In this document: in pieces, positions 55,503-64,000 of the stretch
How the letters are laid out: each line of letters begins with the position of its first letter
Position numbering within the stretch: the stretch's first letter is position 1
Origin: Streptomyces sp. A3M-1-3
GTDB taxonomy: Bacteria > Actinomycetota > Actinomycetes > Streptomycetales > Streptomycetaceae
Assembly (NCBI RefSeq): GCF_024213665.1
Contig: NZ_JANAVP010000003.1
Location: 5,531 to 69,530, forward strand
Direction: 5' to 3'
DNA length: 64,000 bases
Position numbers and translations under genes: made by a program
The notes under the pieces: generated by a model
What the model was told of the DNA's origin: nothing
Databases searched by the model: none
The model's input: only the letters and a program-made list of their open reading frames with translations

Positions 55503-55666
55503 TCCCAGATTCCTTGGATCCGCAGGACGCCGGCGACCAGACACATCACCGAGCCGATCGCGAGCACCACGACGATGCCCTTGGGCATCTGCTGCTTGGA
55601 GAAGGAGTAGACACCTCCGGCGAGGAAGAGTCCGACGACGATCAGGACGGTGGAGAGGCCGGTCAC
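55499..55666 (-). CDS. Small two-helix membrane protein in the his operon
   Basis: A 55-residue protein, [21 protein letters not shown] then [32 protein letters not shown], with two membrane helices. Its GTG start overlaps the hisB stop and its stop overlaps the hisH start. I recognise no function; the conserved-looking position within his operons of Streptomyces suggests a real gene. Confidence 0.78.
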   Translation of the reverse strand: MTGLSTVLIVVGLFLAGGVYSFSKQQMPKGIVVVLAIGSVMCLVAGVLRIQGIWE

Positions 55667-56256
55667 AGGGCGCCCTTCGTGGAGGGCAGGATTCCGGCGG
55701 CGCGCGGGTCGTGCTCGCTGGCGTAACGCAGCGCGCGGGCCAGCGCCTTGAACTGGCATTCAACGATGTGGTGGGCGTTGCGCCCGTACGGGACGTGGAC
55801 GTGCAGCGCGATCTGGGCCTGCGCGACGAACGACTCCAGGATGTGCCGGGTCATCGTCGTGTCGTACTCGCCGATCATCGGCGCCATGTTCTCCGGCTCG
55901 GTGTGCACGAGGTACGGGCGGCCGGAGAGGTCCACGGTGACCTGGGCGAGCGACTCGTCCAGCGGCACGGTGCAGTTTCCGAAGCGGTAGATGCCGACCT
56001 TGTCGCCGAGCGCCTGCTTGAAGGCGGCGCCCAGGGCGAGGGCGGTGTCCTCGATGGTGTGGTGGGAGTCGATGTGCAGGTCGCCGTCGGTCTTGACCGT
56101 GAGGTCGAAGAGGCCGTGGCGGCCGAGCTGGTCGAGCATGTGGTCGTAGAACCCGACCCCCGTCGCCACATCGACCTTGCCGGTGCCGTCGAGGTTGATC
56201 TCGACGACGACCGAGGTCTCCTTGGTGGTCCGCTCCACGCGACCTACGCGGTTCAT
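55663..56256 (-). CDS. hisB: Imidazoleglycerol-phosphate dehydratase
   Basis: A 197-residue monofunctional [54 protein letters not shown] and [18 protein letters not shown] supply the Mn-binding His/Glu sets (DHML, HHTIED, HHIVE). It forms imidazole acetol phosphate. There is no phosphatase domain, normal for actinomycetes. It overlaps hisC by four bases. Confidence 0.97.
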   Translation of the reverse strand: MNRVGRVERTTKETSVVVEINLDGTGKVDVATGVGFYDHMLDQLGRHGLFDLTVKTDGDLHIDSHHTIEDTALALGAAFKQALGDKVGIYRFGNCTVPLDESLAQVTVDLSGRPYLVHTEPENMAPMIGEYDTTMTRHILESFVAQAQIALHVHVPYGRNAHHIVECQFKALARALRYASEHDPRAAGILPSTKGAL

Positions 56257-57371
56257 GCGTTCTGCTCCTTCTTGACTGCGCGAACCGCTTCCAGGAACGC
56301 GTCGTTCTCGGCCGGGGTGCCCGCGGTGACCCGCAGCCGGCCCGGTACGCCGTTGTCACGGACCAGGACGCCGTGGTCGAGGATCTCCTGCCACGCCACG
56401 TGGGCGTCCGCGAAGCGGCCGAACTGGATGAAGTTCGCGTCCGAGTCGGTGACCTCGAAGTCGAGCGCCCGCAGCTCGCTGACCAGGCGGTCCCGCTCGG
56501 CCTTGAGCTGCTCGACGTACCCGAGCAGGGTATCGGTGTGCTCCAGCGCGGCGAGCGCGGTGGCCTGGGTGACGGCGGACAGGTGGTACGGCAGGCGGAC
56601 CAGCTGTACGGCGTCGACCACGGCGGGGTGCGCGGCGAGGTAGCCGAGGCGCAGGCCGGCCGCGCCGAATGCCTTGGACATGGTGCGGGACAGGACCAGA
56701 TTCGGCCGGCCCTCGATGAGGGGCAGCAGCGAGGGGTGGTGGCTGAATTCGCCGTACGCCTCGTCGACCACCACCAGCGCCCCGGCAGGGTTCGCCTTGG
56801 CCGCCTGCGCCGCCTCGTACAGGGCGAGCACGGTCTCGGCGTCGACCGCCGTGCCCGTGGGGTTGTTGGGCGAGGTGATGAAGACGACGTCGGGCCGCTG
56901 TTCGGCGATGGCCCGCGCGGCCTCCGGGACGTCCAGGCTGAAGTCCTCGCGGCGCGGGCCGGAGATCCAGCCGGTGCCGGTGCCGCGCGAGATGAGCGCG
57001 TGCATGGAGTACGAGGGCTCGAAGCCGATGGCCGTACGGCCGGGGCCGCCGAAGGTCTGCAGCAGCTGCTGGATGACCTCGTTGGAGCCGTTCGCCGCCC
57101 ATACGTTGGCCGGGCCCACCTCGTGGCCCGCCGTACGCGTCAGGTACTTGGCCAGTTCGGTTCGCAGCTCGACCGCGTCCCGGTCGGGGTAGCGGTTGAG
57201 GGTGCGGGCGGCCTCGCGGACACGCTCGGCGATCCGCTCGACCAGCGGCTCGGGCAGCGGGTACGGGTTCTCGTTGGTGTTCAGCCGTACGGGCACGTCG
57301 AGCTGGGGCGCGCCGTACGGGGACTTGCCGCGCAGCTCGTCGCGGATGGGGAGGTCGTCGATCCCGGTCAT
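56253..57371 (-). CDS. hisC: Histidinol-phosphate aminotransferase
   Basis: A 372-residue class II PLP aminotransferase. It has [71 protein letters not shown] and the PLP-lysine segment [23 protein letters not shown] 57371 overlaps the hisD stop. It transfers an amino group from glutamate to imidazole acetol phosphate. Confidence 0.97.
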   Translation of the reverse strand: MTGIDDLPIRDELRGKSPYGAPQLDVPVRLNTNENPYPLPEPLVERIAERVREAARTLNRYPDRDAVELRTELAKYLTRTAGHEVGPANVWAANGSNEVIQQLLQTFGGPGRTAIGFEPSYSMHALISRGTGTGWISGPRREDFSLDVPEAARAIAEQRPDVVFITSPNNPTGTAVDAETVLALYEAAQAAKANPAGALVVVDEAYGEFSHHPSLLPLIEGRPNLVLSRTMSKAFGAAGLRLGYLAAHPAVVDAVQLVRLPYHLSAVTQATALAALEHTDTLLGYVEQLKAERDRLVSELRALDFEVTDSDANFIQFGRFADAHVAWQEILDHGVLVRDNGVPGRLRVTAGTPAENDAFLEAVRAVKKEQNA

Positions 57372-58699
57372 CGCTGAGGCACCTTCCACGCGAAGCGCGC
57401 CTTCAGCGCAGCACCGTGCGCCGGCAGGTCCTCGGCCTCGGCCAGCGTCACCACGTGGTGGGTGACTTCGGCGAGTGCGTCGCGCGTGTAGTCCACGATG
57501 TGGATGCCGCGCAGGAAGGACTGGACGGACAGGCCGGAGGAGTGGCAGGCACAACCGCCGGTCGGCAGTACGTGGTTGGAGCCCGCGCAGTAGTCGCCGA
57601 GCGAGACCGGCGCGTAGGGCCCGACGAAGATCGCGCCCGCATTGCGGACTCGCGCGGCCACGGCGGCGGCGTCGGCGGTCTGGATCTCCAGGTGCTCGGC
57701 GCCGTACGCGTCGACGACCCGCAGGCCCTCCTCGATCCCGTCGACCAGGACGATCGCGGACTGCTTGCCGGACAGGGCCGGGAGGATCCGGTCCTCGATG
57801 TGCTTGGTCGCGGCGACCTGCGGCTCCAGCTCCTCCTCGACCGCGTCGGCCAGCTCCACCGAGTCGGTGACCAGGACGGCGGCGGCGAGCGGGTCGTGCT
57901 CGGCCTGGCTGATCAGGTCGGCCGCGACGTGTACCGGGTCGGCGGTGGAGTCCGCGAGGACCGCGATCTCGGTGGGGCCGGCCTCGGTGTCGATGCCGAT
58001 GCGGCCGGTGAAGTAGCGCTTGGCGGCGGCGACCCAGACGTTGCCGGGGCCGGTGACCATGTTCGCGGGGGCGCAGCCGTCGGGCCCGTCGGTGCCGTAC
58101 GCGAACATCGCGACGGCCTGGGCGCCGCCGGCCGCGTACACCTCGTCGACCCCGAGCAGCGCGCAGGCGGCGAGGATCGTCGGGTGCGGGAGGCCGTCGA
58201 AGTCTGCCTGAGGCGGGGAGGCCAGGGCGATGGACTCGACGCCCGCTTCCTGCGCCGGGACCACGTTCATGATCACGGACGACGGGTAGACGGAACGCCC
58301 GCCGGGCGCGTACAGCCCGACGCGCTCGACCGGCACCCACTTCTCGGTGACCGTGCCGCCCGGCACGACCTGCGTGGTGTGCTCGCTGCGGCGCTGCGCG
58401 CGGTGCACGATGCGGGCGCGCCGGATGGACTCCTCCAGGGCGGCCCGTACGGCGGGATCCAGCCGCTCCAGCGCCTCGGCGAGCGCCTCGGCCGGAACGC
58501 GTACGCGCTCCAGCCGCACGCCGTCGAACTTCTCCGCGTACTCGATCAGCGCCGCCGTGCCACGATGGCGTACGTCCTCGCAGATGGGCCGCACCTTCTC
58601 CAGGGCGGCTTCCACGTCGAACTCGGCACGGGGCAGCAGGTCGCGCAGGGCGGCACCCTCGGGGAGGGCGTCGCCGCGCAGGTCGATACGTGAGATCAC
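57368..58699 (-). CDS. hisD: Histidinol dehydrogenase
   Basis: A 443-residue zinc enzyme for the last two oxidations of histidine synthesis. It has [65 protein letters not shown] and the active-site end [32 protein letters not shown] with the zinc His and Asp residues. GTG 58699 is chosen since the mapped N-terminus [10 protein letters not shown] is usual. It is the first gene of the his operon, downstream of two tandem palindromes. Confidence 0.97.
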   Translation of the reverse strand: MISRIDLRGDALPEGAALRDLLPRAEFDVEAALEKVRPICEDVRHRGTAALIEYAEKFDGVRLERVRVPAEALAEALERLDPAVRAALEESIRRARIVHRAQRRSEHTTQVVPGGTVTEKWVPVERVGLYAPGGRSVYPSSVIMNVVPAQEAGVESIALASPPQADFDGLPHPTILAACALLGVDEVYAAGGAQAVAMFAYGTDGPDGCAPANMVTGPGNVWVAAAKRYFTGRIGIDTEAGPTEIAVLADSTADPVHVAADLISQAEHDPLAAAVLVTDSVELADAVEEELEPQVAATKHIEDRILPALSGKQSAIVLVDGIEEGLRVVDAYGAEHLEIQTADAAAVAARVRNAGAIFVGPYAPVSLGDYCAGSNHVLPTGGCACHSSGLSVQSFLRGIHIVDYTRDALAEVTHHVVTLAEAEDLPAHGAALKARFAWKVPQR

Positions 58700-58740
58700 G
58701 TGGCCAATTCTCTCAGACCGCCCCAGACCACCGGACGCCT

Positions 58741-58774
58741 GTATCACTGGCTGATACGCATCACTGGCTGATAG
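58741..58774. promoter_or_regulatory. Tandem operator-like palindromes upstream of hisD
   Basis: Two adjoining 17-mers, GTATCACTGGCTGATAC (58741-58757, arms GTATCA/TGATAC) and GCATCACTGGCTGATAG (58758-58774), share 15 of 17 bases. They lie 42-75 bases upstream of the hisD start, where they would overlap or flank the his promoter. The arms resemble TetR-class operators; the regulator is unknown. Confidence 0.75.
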
Positions 58775-58918
58775 CTGCCCACCCGTCGCCCGACCGCCAC
58801 CCCTCAGCGAGGCGCTTCGCGCCACCCCTCTGGTTTCAGAAGTCGCTCATGACCACTAGCGTTCAGCCCGTCACACAGCGGGAAGAACGGCTGTACGAAA
58901 TCGGGGAAAGGGGCGGCC

Positions 58919-60508
58919 TTGACCGAGCCGCGGGGCGACGACATGCCCGACGATCTCAGCCCGGAAGAACGGCGCATGTGGCAGGCGTTCCGCACCGGAA
59001 GCACCTGCGATCTCAGTACCCGTGTCGCGGAGGACGACGATCCGATGTCGAACCTCCCCTGGGGGCCGGAGCGCAGTGTGCGTGCCGACATCGTCGCCCT
59101 GCTGCTGCTCAGCGGGCCGCCGGCGCAGCCCGGGCGAGTCGCGTCCCTCAAGCTCCGGGGTGTGCAGATCACCGGCACGCTGGATCTCTCGGGCGGCTCG
59201 GTGGACCCGTACGTCGAGCTGAACGGCTGCCGGTTCGACAACGAGCTGCTGGTGCCGGAGGCCCACTTCACCACGCTGCGCATGGTGGGCTGCGCGATCC
59301 CTCGGATCGAGGCAGCCCGGCTGCACACCGAGGGCGATCTGCACATGCCGCGCTGCCGGGTGGCGAACGGCATCCGGCTGACCGACGCGCAGATCGGCAC
59401 CGATCTACTGATCAGCCAGATCGTGGTCCACCGGGACCGCAAGGGGCGCTCGATCGCGGCGGACGGACTGTCCGTCGCCCAGGATCTCCAGGCGGAGATG
59501 ATCGAGTCGTACGGCGAGCTGAGCCTGCGCGGTGCGAAAGTCGGGGTCTCGCTGAGCCTGCGCGGCAGCCGGCTGCGCAATCCGTACGGCCGCCGGGCGC
59601 TCAATGCCCCGCAGCTGACGGTCGAGCGCACGCTCTACATGACGGCCATCGCCCTCAGCGGTGCCGACAACGGCGGCACTCCCCCGTACGGCACCAGCAA
59701 CACCCCGCTGCGCGGTACCCGGGTGCAGCGGTTCGAGTGCCAGGGCGGGATACGGCTGGACGACGGCCGGTTCGGTGACGCCGTGGACTTCGACCGGGCG
59801 CGCTTCACCCTGGAGAACGACCAGGAGGTGTCGCTGCGCCGGATCCAGACACCCGAGCTGCGGTTCCTCGGCGAGCGGCCGGAGCGGGGGCGAGTGGTCC
59901 TGTCCGGCGCGAGGGTCGTCAACCTGGTCGACAAGTCGACCAGTTGGCCGGGGCCCGGCGGCTTCGCGATGGGCGGGTTCAGTTACGAGAACCTCGTCCC
60001 GCGCGGGCACTTCCCGCTCGCGCGGCGCCTGGAGTGGGTGGAGGCGGCGACGCCCGAGTACGCCCCGGAGCCGTACGAACGGCTGGCCACCGTGCTGCGC
60101 AACAGCGGCGAGGACGCCGATGCCCGCGAGGTGCTCCTGGCCAAGCAGCGCCGACGCCGCGAGACGCTGCCGCTGGCCGCGAAGCTGTGGGGGTTCCTGC
60201 AGGACTGGACCGTGGCGTACGGGTACCGGCCCGGCCGGGCCGCGCTCTGGATGGCGGTGCTGTGGGCGGCTGGGGCAGTGGCCTTCTCCCGCTACGACCC
60301 GGCGGCGATCAAGTCCGACGAGCATCCCAAGTGGAACGCCTCCCTGTACGCGCTGGATCTGCTGCTTCCGGTGATCAATCTCGGCCAGGACGGCTACTGG
60401 CGGGTCGAAGGCCGCTGGCAGTGGGCTGCGGCGGCGCTGATCCTGCTCGGCTGGATCCTGGCCACAACTGTCGCAGCAGGCGCCTCACGCCTCCTGCGCC
60501 GCGGCTGA
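58919..60508 (+). CDS. Membrane protein with N-terminal beta-helix-like domain
   Basis: A 529-residue protein. Residues about 60-390 form short imperfect repeats (LKLRGVQITGTLDLSGG, LRMVGCAIPRIEAARLHTEGDL, LSLRGAKVGVSLSLRGSRL) like a right-handed beta-helix or pentapeptide fold. The C-terminus has two membrane helices (ALWMAVLWAAGAVAF and WAAAALILLGWILATTVAAGA) separated by a conserved loop (YALDLLLPVINLGQDGYWR). Streptomyces homologues are labelled membrane-associated oxidoreductases without proof; no cofactor site is visible. TTG 58919 has an AAAGGGG site; ATG 58943 is an alternative. Confidence 0.78.
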   Translation: MTEPRGDDMPDDLSPEERRMWQAFRTGSTCDLSTRVAEDDDPMSNLPWGPERSVRADIVALLLLSGPPAQPGRVASLKLRGVQITGTLDLSGGSVDPYVELNGCRFDNELLVPEAHFTTLRMVGCAIPRIEAARLHTEGDLHMPRCRVANGIRLTDAQIGTDLLISQIVVHRDRKGRSIAADGLSVAQDLQAEMIESYGELSLRGAKVGVSLSLRGSRLRNPYGRRALNAPQLTVERTLYMTAIALSGADNGGTPPYGTSNTPLRGTRVQRFECQGGIRLDDGRFGDAVDFDRARFTLENDQEVSLRRIQTPELRFLGERPERGRVVLSGARVVNLVDKSTSWPGPGGFAMGGFSYENLVPRGHFPLARRLEWVEAATPEYAPEPYERLATVLRNSGEDADAREVLLAKQRRRRETLPLAAKLWGFLQDWTVAYGYRPGRAALWMAVLWAAGAVAFSRYDPAAIKSDEHPKWNASLYALDLLLPVINLGQDGYWRVEGRWQWAAAALILLGWILATTVAAGASRLLRRG

Positions 60509-60631
60509 CGCACGGTGGCCTTCACCGACCCCGCGTTCTTTACTTGTTCTTGACTCCGTCGATTACAACCAATTCGCCCCTACCAAAGCTTCACAGAAAA
60601 CTGGTGACACGCGCCCGACCTGCGGTTTTCA

Positions 60632-61627
60632 ATGGTCCGCAGCATGCTTTTCCACCGCGGCCACCGTCCGGCCGCCACCCGGCCGTCGCCTGTCGATGAG
60701 GTGCTCCTCGACGCACCCGACACGCGGCTCGGTCCGGCGCTGGTCGCGGCCGGGCAGGGGGACCACGGGCCGGCCGCCAAGCTGCTCGCGCTGACCCGCG
60801 AGAACGCCGAGTGGGAGAACCGCGACCGGTACGCCGTCCGGCTCGCCGCCTTCGCCCACCGCCGCCCCGAGTGGTTCGCCGGCTGGCTGGCCGCCTCCCC
60901 CGGCGACCCTGACGCGCTGCTCGTCTCGGCGGAGCTCGCGGTCCGCCGGTTCTGGGAGTCGCCGGCCCGCGCCGAACTCCTGCGGGACACGGCGCCGCTG
61001 ATCCGTACCGCCGTCGCCGAGGGGGACCCGCGGGACCCGGTGCCGTGGCGCATAGCCCTCGACCAGGCGTGCGGCGTCGACGCCCCGCCGGACGTGTTCG
61101 AGCCACTGTGGGCGGAAGCGGTACGTCGCGCCCCGCACCACTACGGCTCGCACGTCTCGGCCCTCCTCTACCTCTCCGTCCGCGGCTCCGTGAACGACTG
61201 CTTCGACTTCGCCGAGCGGGCCGCGGAGGACACCCGGCCCGGCTCCCTGGTCCAGGCCCTGCCCGTGCGGGCCGCGCTCGCGTGTCTCACCGGCGGTGGC
61301 GCGGCGCCCGTGCCGGTCGCCCGCATCGACAGGGCGGCCGACCTCGCGATCGCACTCTCCGCGCAGTACGCGGCCGGCGACCCCTGGCCGGCGGAGGTGC
61401 GCAACGTCCTGGCGTACGTACTCCTCGCGCGGCAGCGGTGGGCCGAAGCGTCCAAGCAGTTCCGGCTCATCGGCCCGTACGCGACCTCGTTCCCGTGGGA
61501 CGTGTTCACCGACGATCCGCTCGACCGGTTCCTCGCCGCACGCGACGCCGTCCGGTCCCGCACGGCCCCGCAGGTCCCGCAGGGTGGACGGGCCGGACGG
61601 ATCCGCTCCCGCGGCCATTACGCTTGA
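60632..61627 (+). CDS. Hypothetical helical protein
   Basis: A 331-residue soluble protein with TPR-like helical content (LLALTRENAEWENRDRYAVRLAAFAHRRPEWFAGWLAASPGDPDALLVSAELAVRRFWES, shown in part by residues 50-110). No catalytic motif is seen. Its coding end abuts the LON-domain gene by five bases, so they are cotranscribed. ATG 60632 or 60644 may be the start. The role is unknown. Confidence 0.75.
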   Translation: MVRSMLFHRGHRPAATRPSPVDEVLLDAPDTRLGPALVAAGQGDHGPAAKLLALTRENAEWENRDRYAVRLAAFAHRRPEWFAGWLAASPGDPDALLVSAELAVRRFWESPARAELLRDTAPLIRTAVAEGDPRDPVPWRIALDQACGVDAPPDVFEPLWAEAVRRAPHHYGSHVSALLYLSVRGSVNDCFDFAERAAEDTRPGSLVQALPVRAALACLTGGGAAPVPVARIDRAADLAIALSAQYAAGDPWPAEVRNVLAYVLLARQRWAEASKQFRLIGPYATSFPWDVFTDDPLDRFLAARDAVRSRTAPQVPQGGRAGRIRSRGHYA

Positions 61628-61632
61628 GCGTT

Positions 61633-62373
61633 GTGACCACCGCTCGCCTCCCGCTCTTCCCGCTGAACTCGGTACTGTTCCCGGGCCTCGTGCTGCCCTT
61701 GAACATCTTCGAGGAGCGTTATCGCGCCATGATGCGCGACCTGTTGAAGACCGATGAGGACGAGCCTCGCCGGTTCGCCGTCGTCGCGATCAAGGACGGC
61801 CGCGAGGTCGCGCCGACCGCGCCCGGCCTGCCGGACCAGACCGCGGTGCCCGAGCGCGGCCCCGCGGCGGGCTTCGGCGACGACCCGATCCAGGCTTTCC
61901 ACCCGGTGGGCTGCGTCGCGGACGCCGCGACCATCCGCGAGCGCGAGGACGGCGGCTTCGAGGTACTGGCCACCGGCACCACGCGGGTCCGCCTGCTGTC
62001 GGTCGACGCGACCGGCCCGTACCTCGTCGCCGAACTCGAGGAGCTCCCCGAGGACTCCGGCGAGGGCGCGGGCGCACTGGCCGAAGGGGTGCTGCGCGCC
62101 TTCCGCAACTACCAGAAGCGCCTGGCCGGCGCGCGCGAGCGCTCGCTGTCCACCGGTGCGGAGCTGCCGGACGAGCCGTCGGTGGTCTCGTACCTCATCG
62201 CGGCCGCGGCGGTACTGGACACCCCGGCCAAGCAGCGGCTGCTCCAGGCACCGGACACCGCGAGCCGGCTCGCGGAGGAACTGAAGCTGCTGCGCTCCGA
62301 GACCGCGGTGATCCGTCATCTCCCGTCGCTGCCGGCCGTCGACCTGACCCGGACCCCGACGAGCCCCAACTGA
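61633..62373 (+). CDS. LON substrate-binding domain protein
   Basis: A 246-residue protein consisting of the N-terminal LON domain only: LPLFPLNSVLFPGLVLPLNIFEERYRAMM at residues about 6-34, FHPVGCVADAATIRE, GGFEVLATGTTRVRLLSVDATGPYLVAELEELPED. There is no ATPase or protease part, as in other stand-alone peptidase S16 proteins of bacteria. GTG 61633 is used. It presumably binds unfolded or regulatory proteins. Confidence 0.88.
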   Translation: MTTARLPLFPLNSVLFPGLVLPLNIFEERYRAMMRDLLKTDEDEPRRFAVVAIKDGREVAPTAPGLPDQTAVPERGPAAGFGDDPIQAFHPVGCVADAATIREREDGGFEVLATGTTRVRLLSVDATGPYLVAELEELPEDSGEGAGALAEGVLRAFRNYQKRLAGARERSLSTGAELPDEPSVVSYLIAAAAVLDTPAKQRLLQAPDTASRLAEELKLLRSETAVIRHLPSLPAVDLTRTPTSPN

Positions 62374-62390
62374 CCTGAGGCAGACGCTCC

Positions 62391-62897
62391 TTGGCCGCGA
62401 AACAGAAGAAGAAGCAACAGTCCGCCGGCACCCCCGCGACGGTCGCCCTCACCACCGCGGGCACGGACTTCACCGTCCACGCATACGAACACGACCCCGC
62501 AGCGGCCTCCTACGGCGAGGAGGCGGCTGAGGCCCTGGGCGTCTGTCCGGACCAGGTCTTCAAGACCCTGATCGCGGACGTGGACGGCGAACTCACCGTC
62601 GCCGTTGTCCCGGTGTCCGGCTCCCTGGACCTCAAGGCCCTGGCAGCGGCGGTGGGCGGCAAGCGGGCGGCGATGGCGGACCCGGCGGCCGCGGAGCGCA
62701 CGACGGGGTACGTAAGGGGCGGCATCTCCCCCCTGGGCCAGCGCAAAAAGCTGCGCACGGTCCTGGACACGTCGGCGACCACCCACGCCACGGTCTGCGT
62801 CTCGGCAGGCCGCCGCGGCCTGGAGATCGAACTCCCCCCATCAGCCCTGGCAGCCCTGACCAACGCAACCCTGGCCCCCATCGCCCGCCCCCACTGA
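62391..62897 (+). CDS. ybaK: Cys-tRNA(Pro)/Cys-tRNA(Cys) deacylase YbaK
   Basis: A 168-residue editing domain: a Lys/Gln-rich start, then FTVHAYEHDPAAASYGEEAAEALGVCPDQVFKTLIADVDGELTVAVVPVSGSLDLKALAAAVGGKRAAMADP (residues about 27-98), GYVRGGISPLGQRKKLRTVLD and SAGRRGLEIELPPSAL. The catalytic Lys lies in FKTL. It removes Cys from mischarged tRNA-Pro. TTG 62391 follows a GAGG site by about ten bases. Confidence 0.9.
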   Translation: MAAKQKKKQQSAGTPATVALTTAGTDFTVHAYEHDPAAASYGEEAAEALGVCPDQVFKTLIADVDGELTVAVVPVSGSLDLKALAAAVGGKRAAMADPAAAERTTGYVRGGISPLGQRKKLRTVLDTSATTHATVCVSAGRRGLEIELPPSALAALTNATLAPIARPH

Positions 62898-63101
62898 CAC
62901 CCGCACCCACGGCATGCCGAACACCGGCCCCGCTTCCCGCGCCGCGAAGCGGACGCGCGGGGGGCTGGAGGCTGCCCCGCCTTTCGCGCCACGCCGCAGG
63001 CGCGCGCCGGACCCGGGCCGCCGCCCGGCTTCCGCGCCGCGCAGCGGACGCGCGGGGGTCCGGTGGGTCCCCCGGTTTCGGGAAGGGGCGGGGTGGGGGA
63101 T
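62898..63101. repeat. Intergenic GC-rich repeat cluster with dispersed repeat copy 3
   Basis: The gap contains two imperfect direct repeats, CGCGCCGCGAAGCGGACGCG near 62938-62957 and CGCGCCGCGCAGCGGACGCG near 63036-63055. These are followed by CCCCCGGTTTCGGGAAGGGG, whose 17-bp core (63075-63091) is shared with the two ARH genes. No gene is seen; it may act as a terminator between convergent genes. Confidence 0.75.
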
Positions 63102-63761
63102 CTACTGTCGGGCCGCGGGCGGGGGCGGGGGCGGGCCCCAGTCGAGCTGCGGCTCCGGGTCGCGGGGGCCGAAAACCGCCGTCAGACCGAGGTGCACCGC
63201 CAGCGCCGCCATGGGCCACGCCAGCAGCGCCCCCTTCGCCACCAGCTCCAGCGGCGATTCGAACGGGACTCCCTTGCCGACCGCCTTCGCCTGCGCGACC
63301 AGATCCTGCGTGGGACCGAGCCGTACGCCCAGCTGCCAGGCCAGTACCGAGCCCAGCAGCCCGCCCACGGCCAGGCCCACCACCAGCGGGATACCGCCGC
63401 GCCGGCGGAACAGGAAGACCGCGGCCGCGCTCAGCGCGCCGAAGCCGAGCGCCAGCAGCATGAACGTGCCGTCCGAGCCGACCGCTCCCTCACCCTCGGT
63501 GTCCTTGAGGAAGACCGCCTCGCCGTTCGAGACGAGCTGCACCCGCGGCGCCAGCCACAGCCACAGCAGCCCGAGAAGCACACCGGCGGCGGCGAGGATC
63601 ACCGTCAGCACGGCTGCCTGCCGCACTTCCACCGCCGTCCCGGGCCCGTCGTCCGGGACGTCGGGCCCGGTCGGCGCGTGGTGGGGCGAGCCCCCGGCGG
63701 AGGGCTGCTGCCAGGGATGGTTGGGGGGCTGCTCGTGAGGCGGCGTCAGAGGTGCGGTCAC
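63102..63761 (-). CDS. Membrane protein of unknown function (DUF2567-like)
   Basis: A 219-residue protein with a Pro/His-rich N-terminus and four membrane helices (AAVLTVILAAAGVLLGLLWLWL, MLLALGFGALSAAAVFLF, IPLVVGLAVGGLLGSVLAW, VAKGALLAWPMAALAVHLGL). It ends with a Pro-rich tail. The fold resembles DUF2567 proteins. GTG 63761 is the likely start. It follows the permease gene on the same strand, so it may belong to its operon. Confidence 0.78.
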   Translation of the reverse strand: MTAPLTPPHEQPPNHPWQQPSAGGSPHHAPTGPDVPDDGPGTAVEVRQAAVLTVILAAAGVLLGLLWLWLAPRVQLVSNGEAVFLKDTEGEGAVGSDGTFMLLALGFGALSAAAVFLFRRRGGIPLVVGLAVGGLLGSVLAWQLGVRLGPTQDLVAQAKAVGKGVPFESPLELVAKGALLAWPMAALAVHLGLTAVFGPRDPEPQLDWGPPPPPPAARQ

Positions 63762-63816
63762 CCTGCCATCGTGCCAGGCGGTCGCCACTCACCCGGAGGC
63801 GGGACGTCCGATCGGG

Positions 63817-64000
63817 TCAGCGGACGGCCGCCCGCCGGTACGCCCAGGTCGCGACGGCCAGGGAGACGATGCCCACGCCCGCGCACACCGTGAGATCCAG
63901 CGCGACCGCCGACCAGTCCGGGTCGGGGCCGAAGGTACGGGCGAGCGCCTCCACCCCGTACGTCGAGGGCAGCAGATCCCGCGCGTACCCGAGCGGGCCG
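63817..64000 (-). CDS. ABC-2 type permease, 3' end (partial)
   Basis: The minus strand from the window edge reads GPLGYARDLLPSTYGVEALART, then a final membrane helix (VALDLTVCAGVGIVSLAVATWAYRRAAVR) and stop at 63817. The pattern LLP-x-YGVEAL before a last helix is typical of ABC-2 type permease C-termini. About 60 codons are inside the window; the start lies beyond it. Confidence 0.7.
   Translation of the reverse strand, partial: GPLGYARDLLPSTYGVEALARTFGPDPDWSAVALDLTVCAGVGIVSLAVATWAYRRAAVR

Overview
This is a high-GC actinobacterial chromosome segment, almost certainly Streptomyces. The evidence is the GC content, the many GTG and TTG starts, a close relative of Streptomyces griseus trypsin, the Streptomyces-type trp region (TrpM, a TIGR02234 membrane protein, an HGxxPAAW protein), a priA gene in place of separate hisA and trpF, and an ordinary gltBD - lgt - trp - his housekeeping order. 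No rRNA, tRNA, CRISPR array, insertion sequence or phage gene was recognised.

Layout. 1-6.2 kb: a 14-bp tandem repeat, a GH35 beta-galactosidase, an N-terminally shortened regulator, a secreted trypsin, an HEITH metallopeptidase-like protein and an ankyrin/HEAT protein. 6.1-21.2 kb: a steroid ring C/D (HIP) catabolic locus. Two SDR genes, echA20, ipdA, ipdB and ipdC are followed by three unrelated genes (tyrosine phosphatase, DEAD-box helicase, cold-shock protein), then fadA6, kstR2, ipdF and fadE30 on the minus strand and a divergent enoyl-CoA hydratase - fadE31-like - fadE32/33-like operon. Order and orientation follow the Mycobacterium tuberculosis Rv3548c-Rv3564 (KstR2) region. Both divergent promoter regions carry the same 17-bp operator-like sequence. 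The locus is decaying: fadE30 has a frameshift and an apparent internal deletion, and only the 3' end of a ketosteroid dehydrogenase-like gene remains at its left edge.

21.2-23.6 kb is a gene graveyard with fragments of a TetR regulator, a kelch/galactose-oxidase-like protein, an acyl-CoA ligase, a flavin reductase and a PadR regulator. It is followed by an alpha/beta hydrolase that looks shortened at its N-terminus. 24.7-32.3 kb holds a small secreted protein, gltD, gltB and a VIT-family transporter.

32.5-41.4 kb is a tightly packed eight-gene operon: four ADP-ribosylglycohydrolase-family genes, one of them with degraded metal-site motifs, then a ribokinase-like kinase, a CaiB-type CoA-transferase and a CitE-like lyase. 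A perfect 18-bp-stem terminator closes it. The joint function is unknown. Two of the hydrolase genes carry copies of a GC-rich repeat in frame inside their linkers; a third copy lies between genes near 63.1 kb.

41.4-50.3 kb is the lgt - thioredoxin-fold - trpABMC region with trpE and hisI. 50.4-58.7 kb holds a TIGR03085 protein, a frameshifted MFS transporter, a toxin-antitoxin pair and the hisD-C-B-x-H-priA-RidA-hisF operon, with two tandem palindromic 17-mers upstream of hisD. 58.9-64 kb holds a membrane protein with a bactofilin/pentapeptide-like N-terminus, a hypothetical protein, a LON-domain protein, a YbaK deacylase, a membrane protein and the 3' end of a probable ABC-2 permease.
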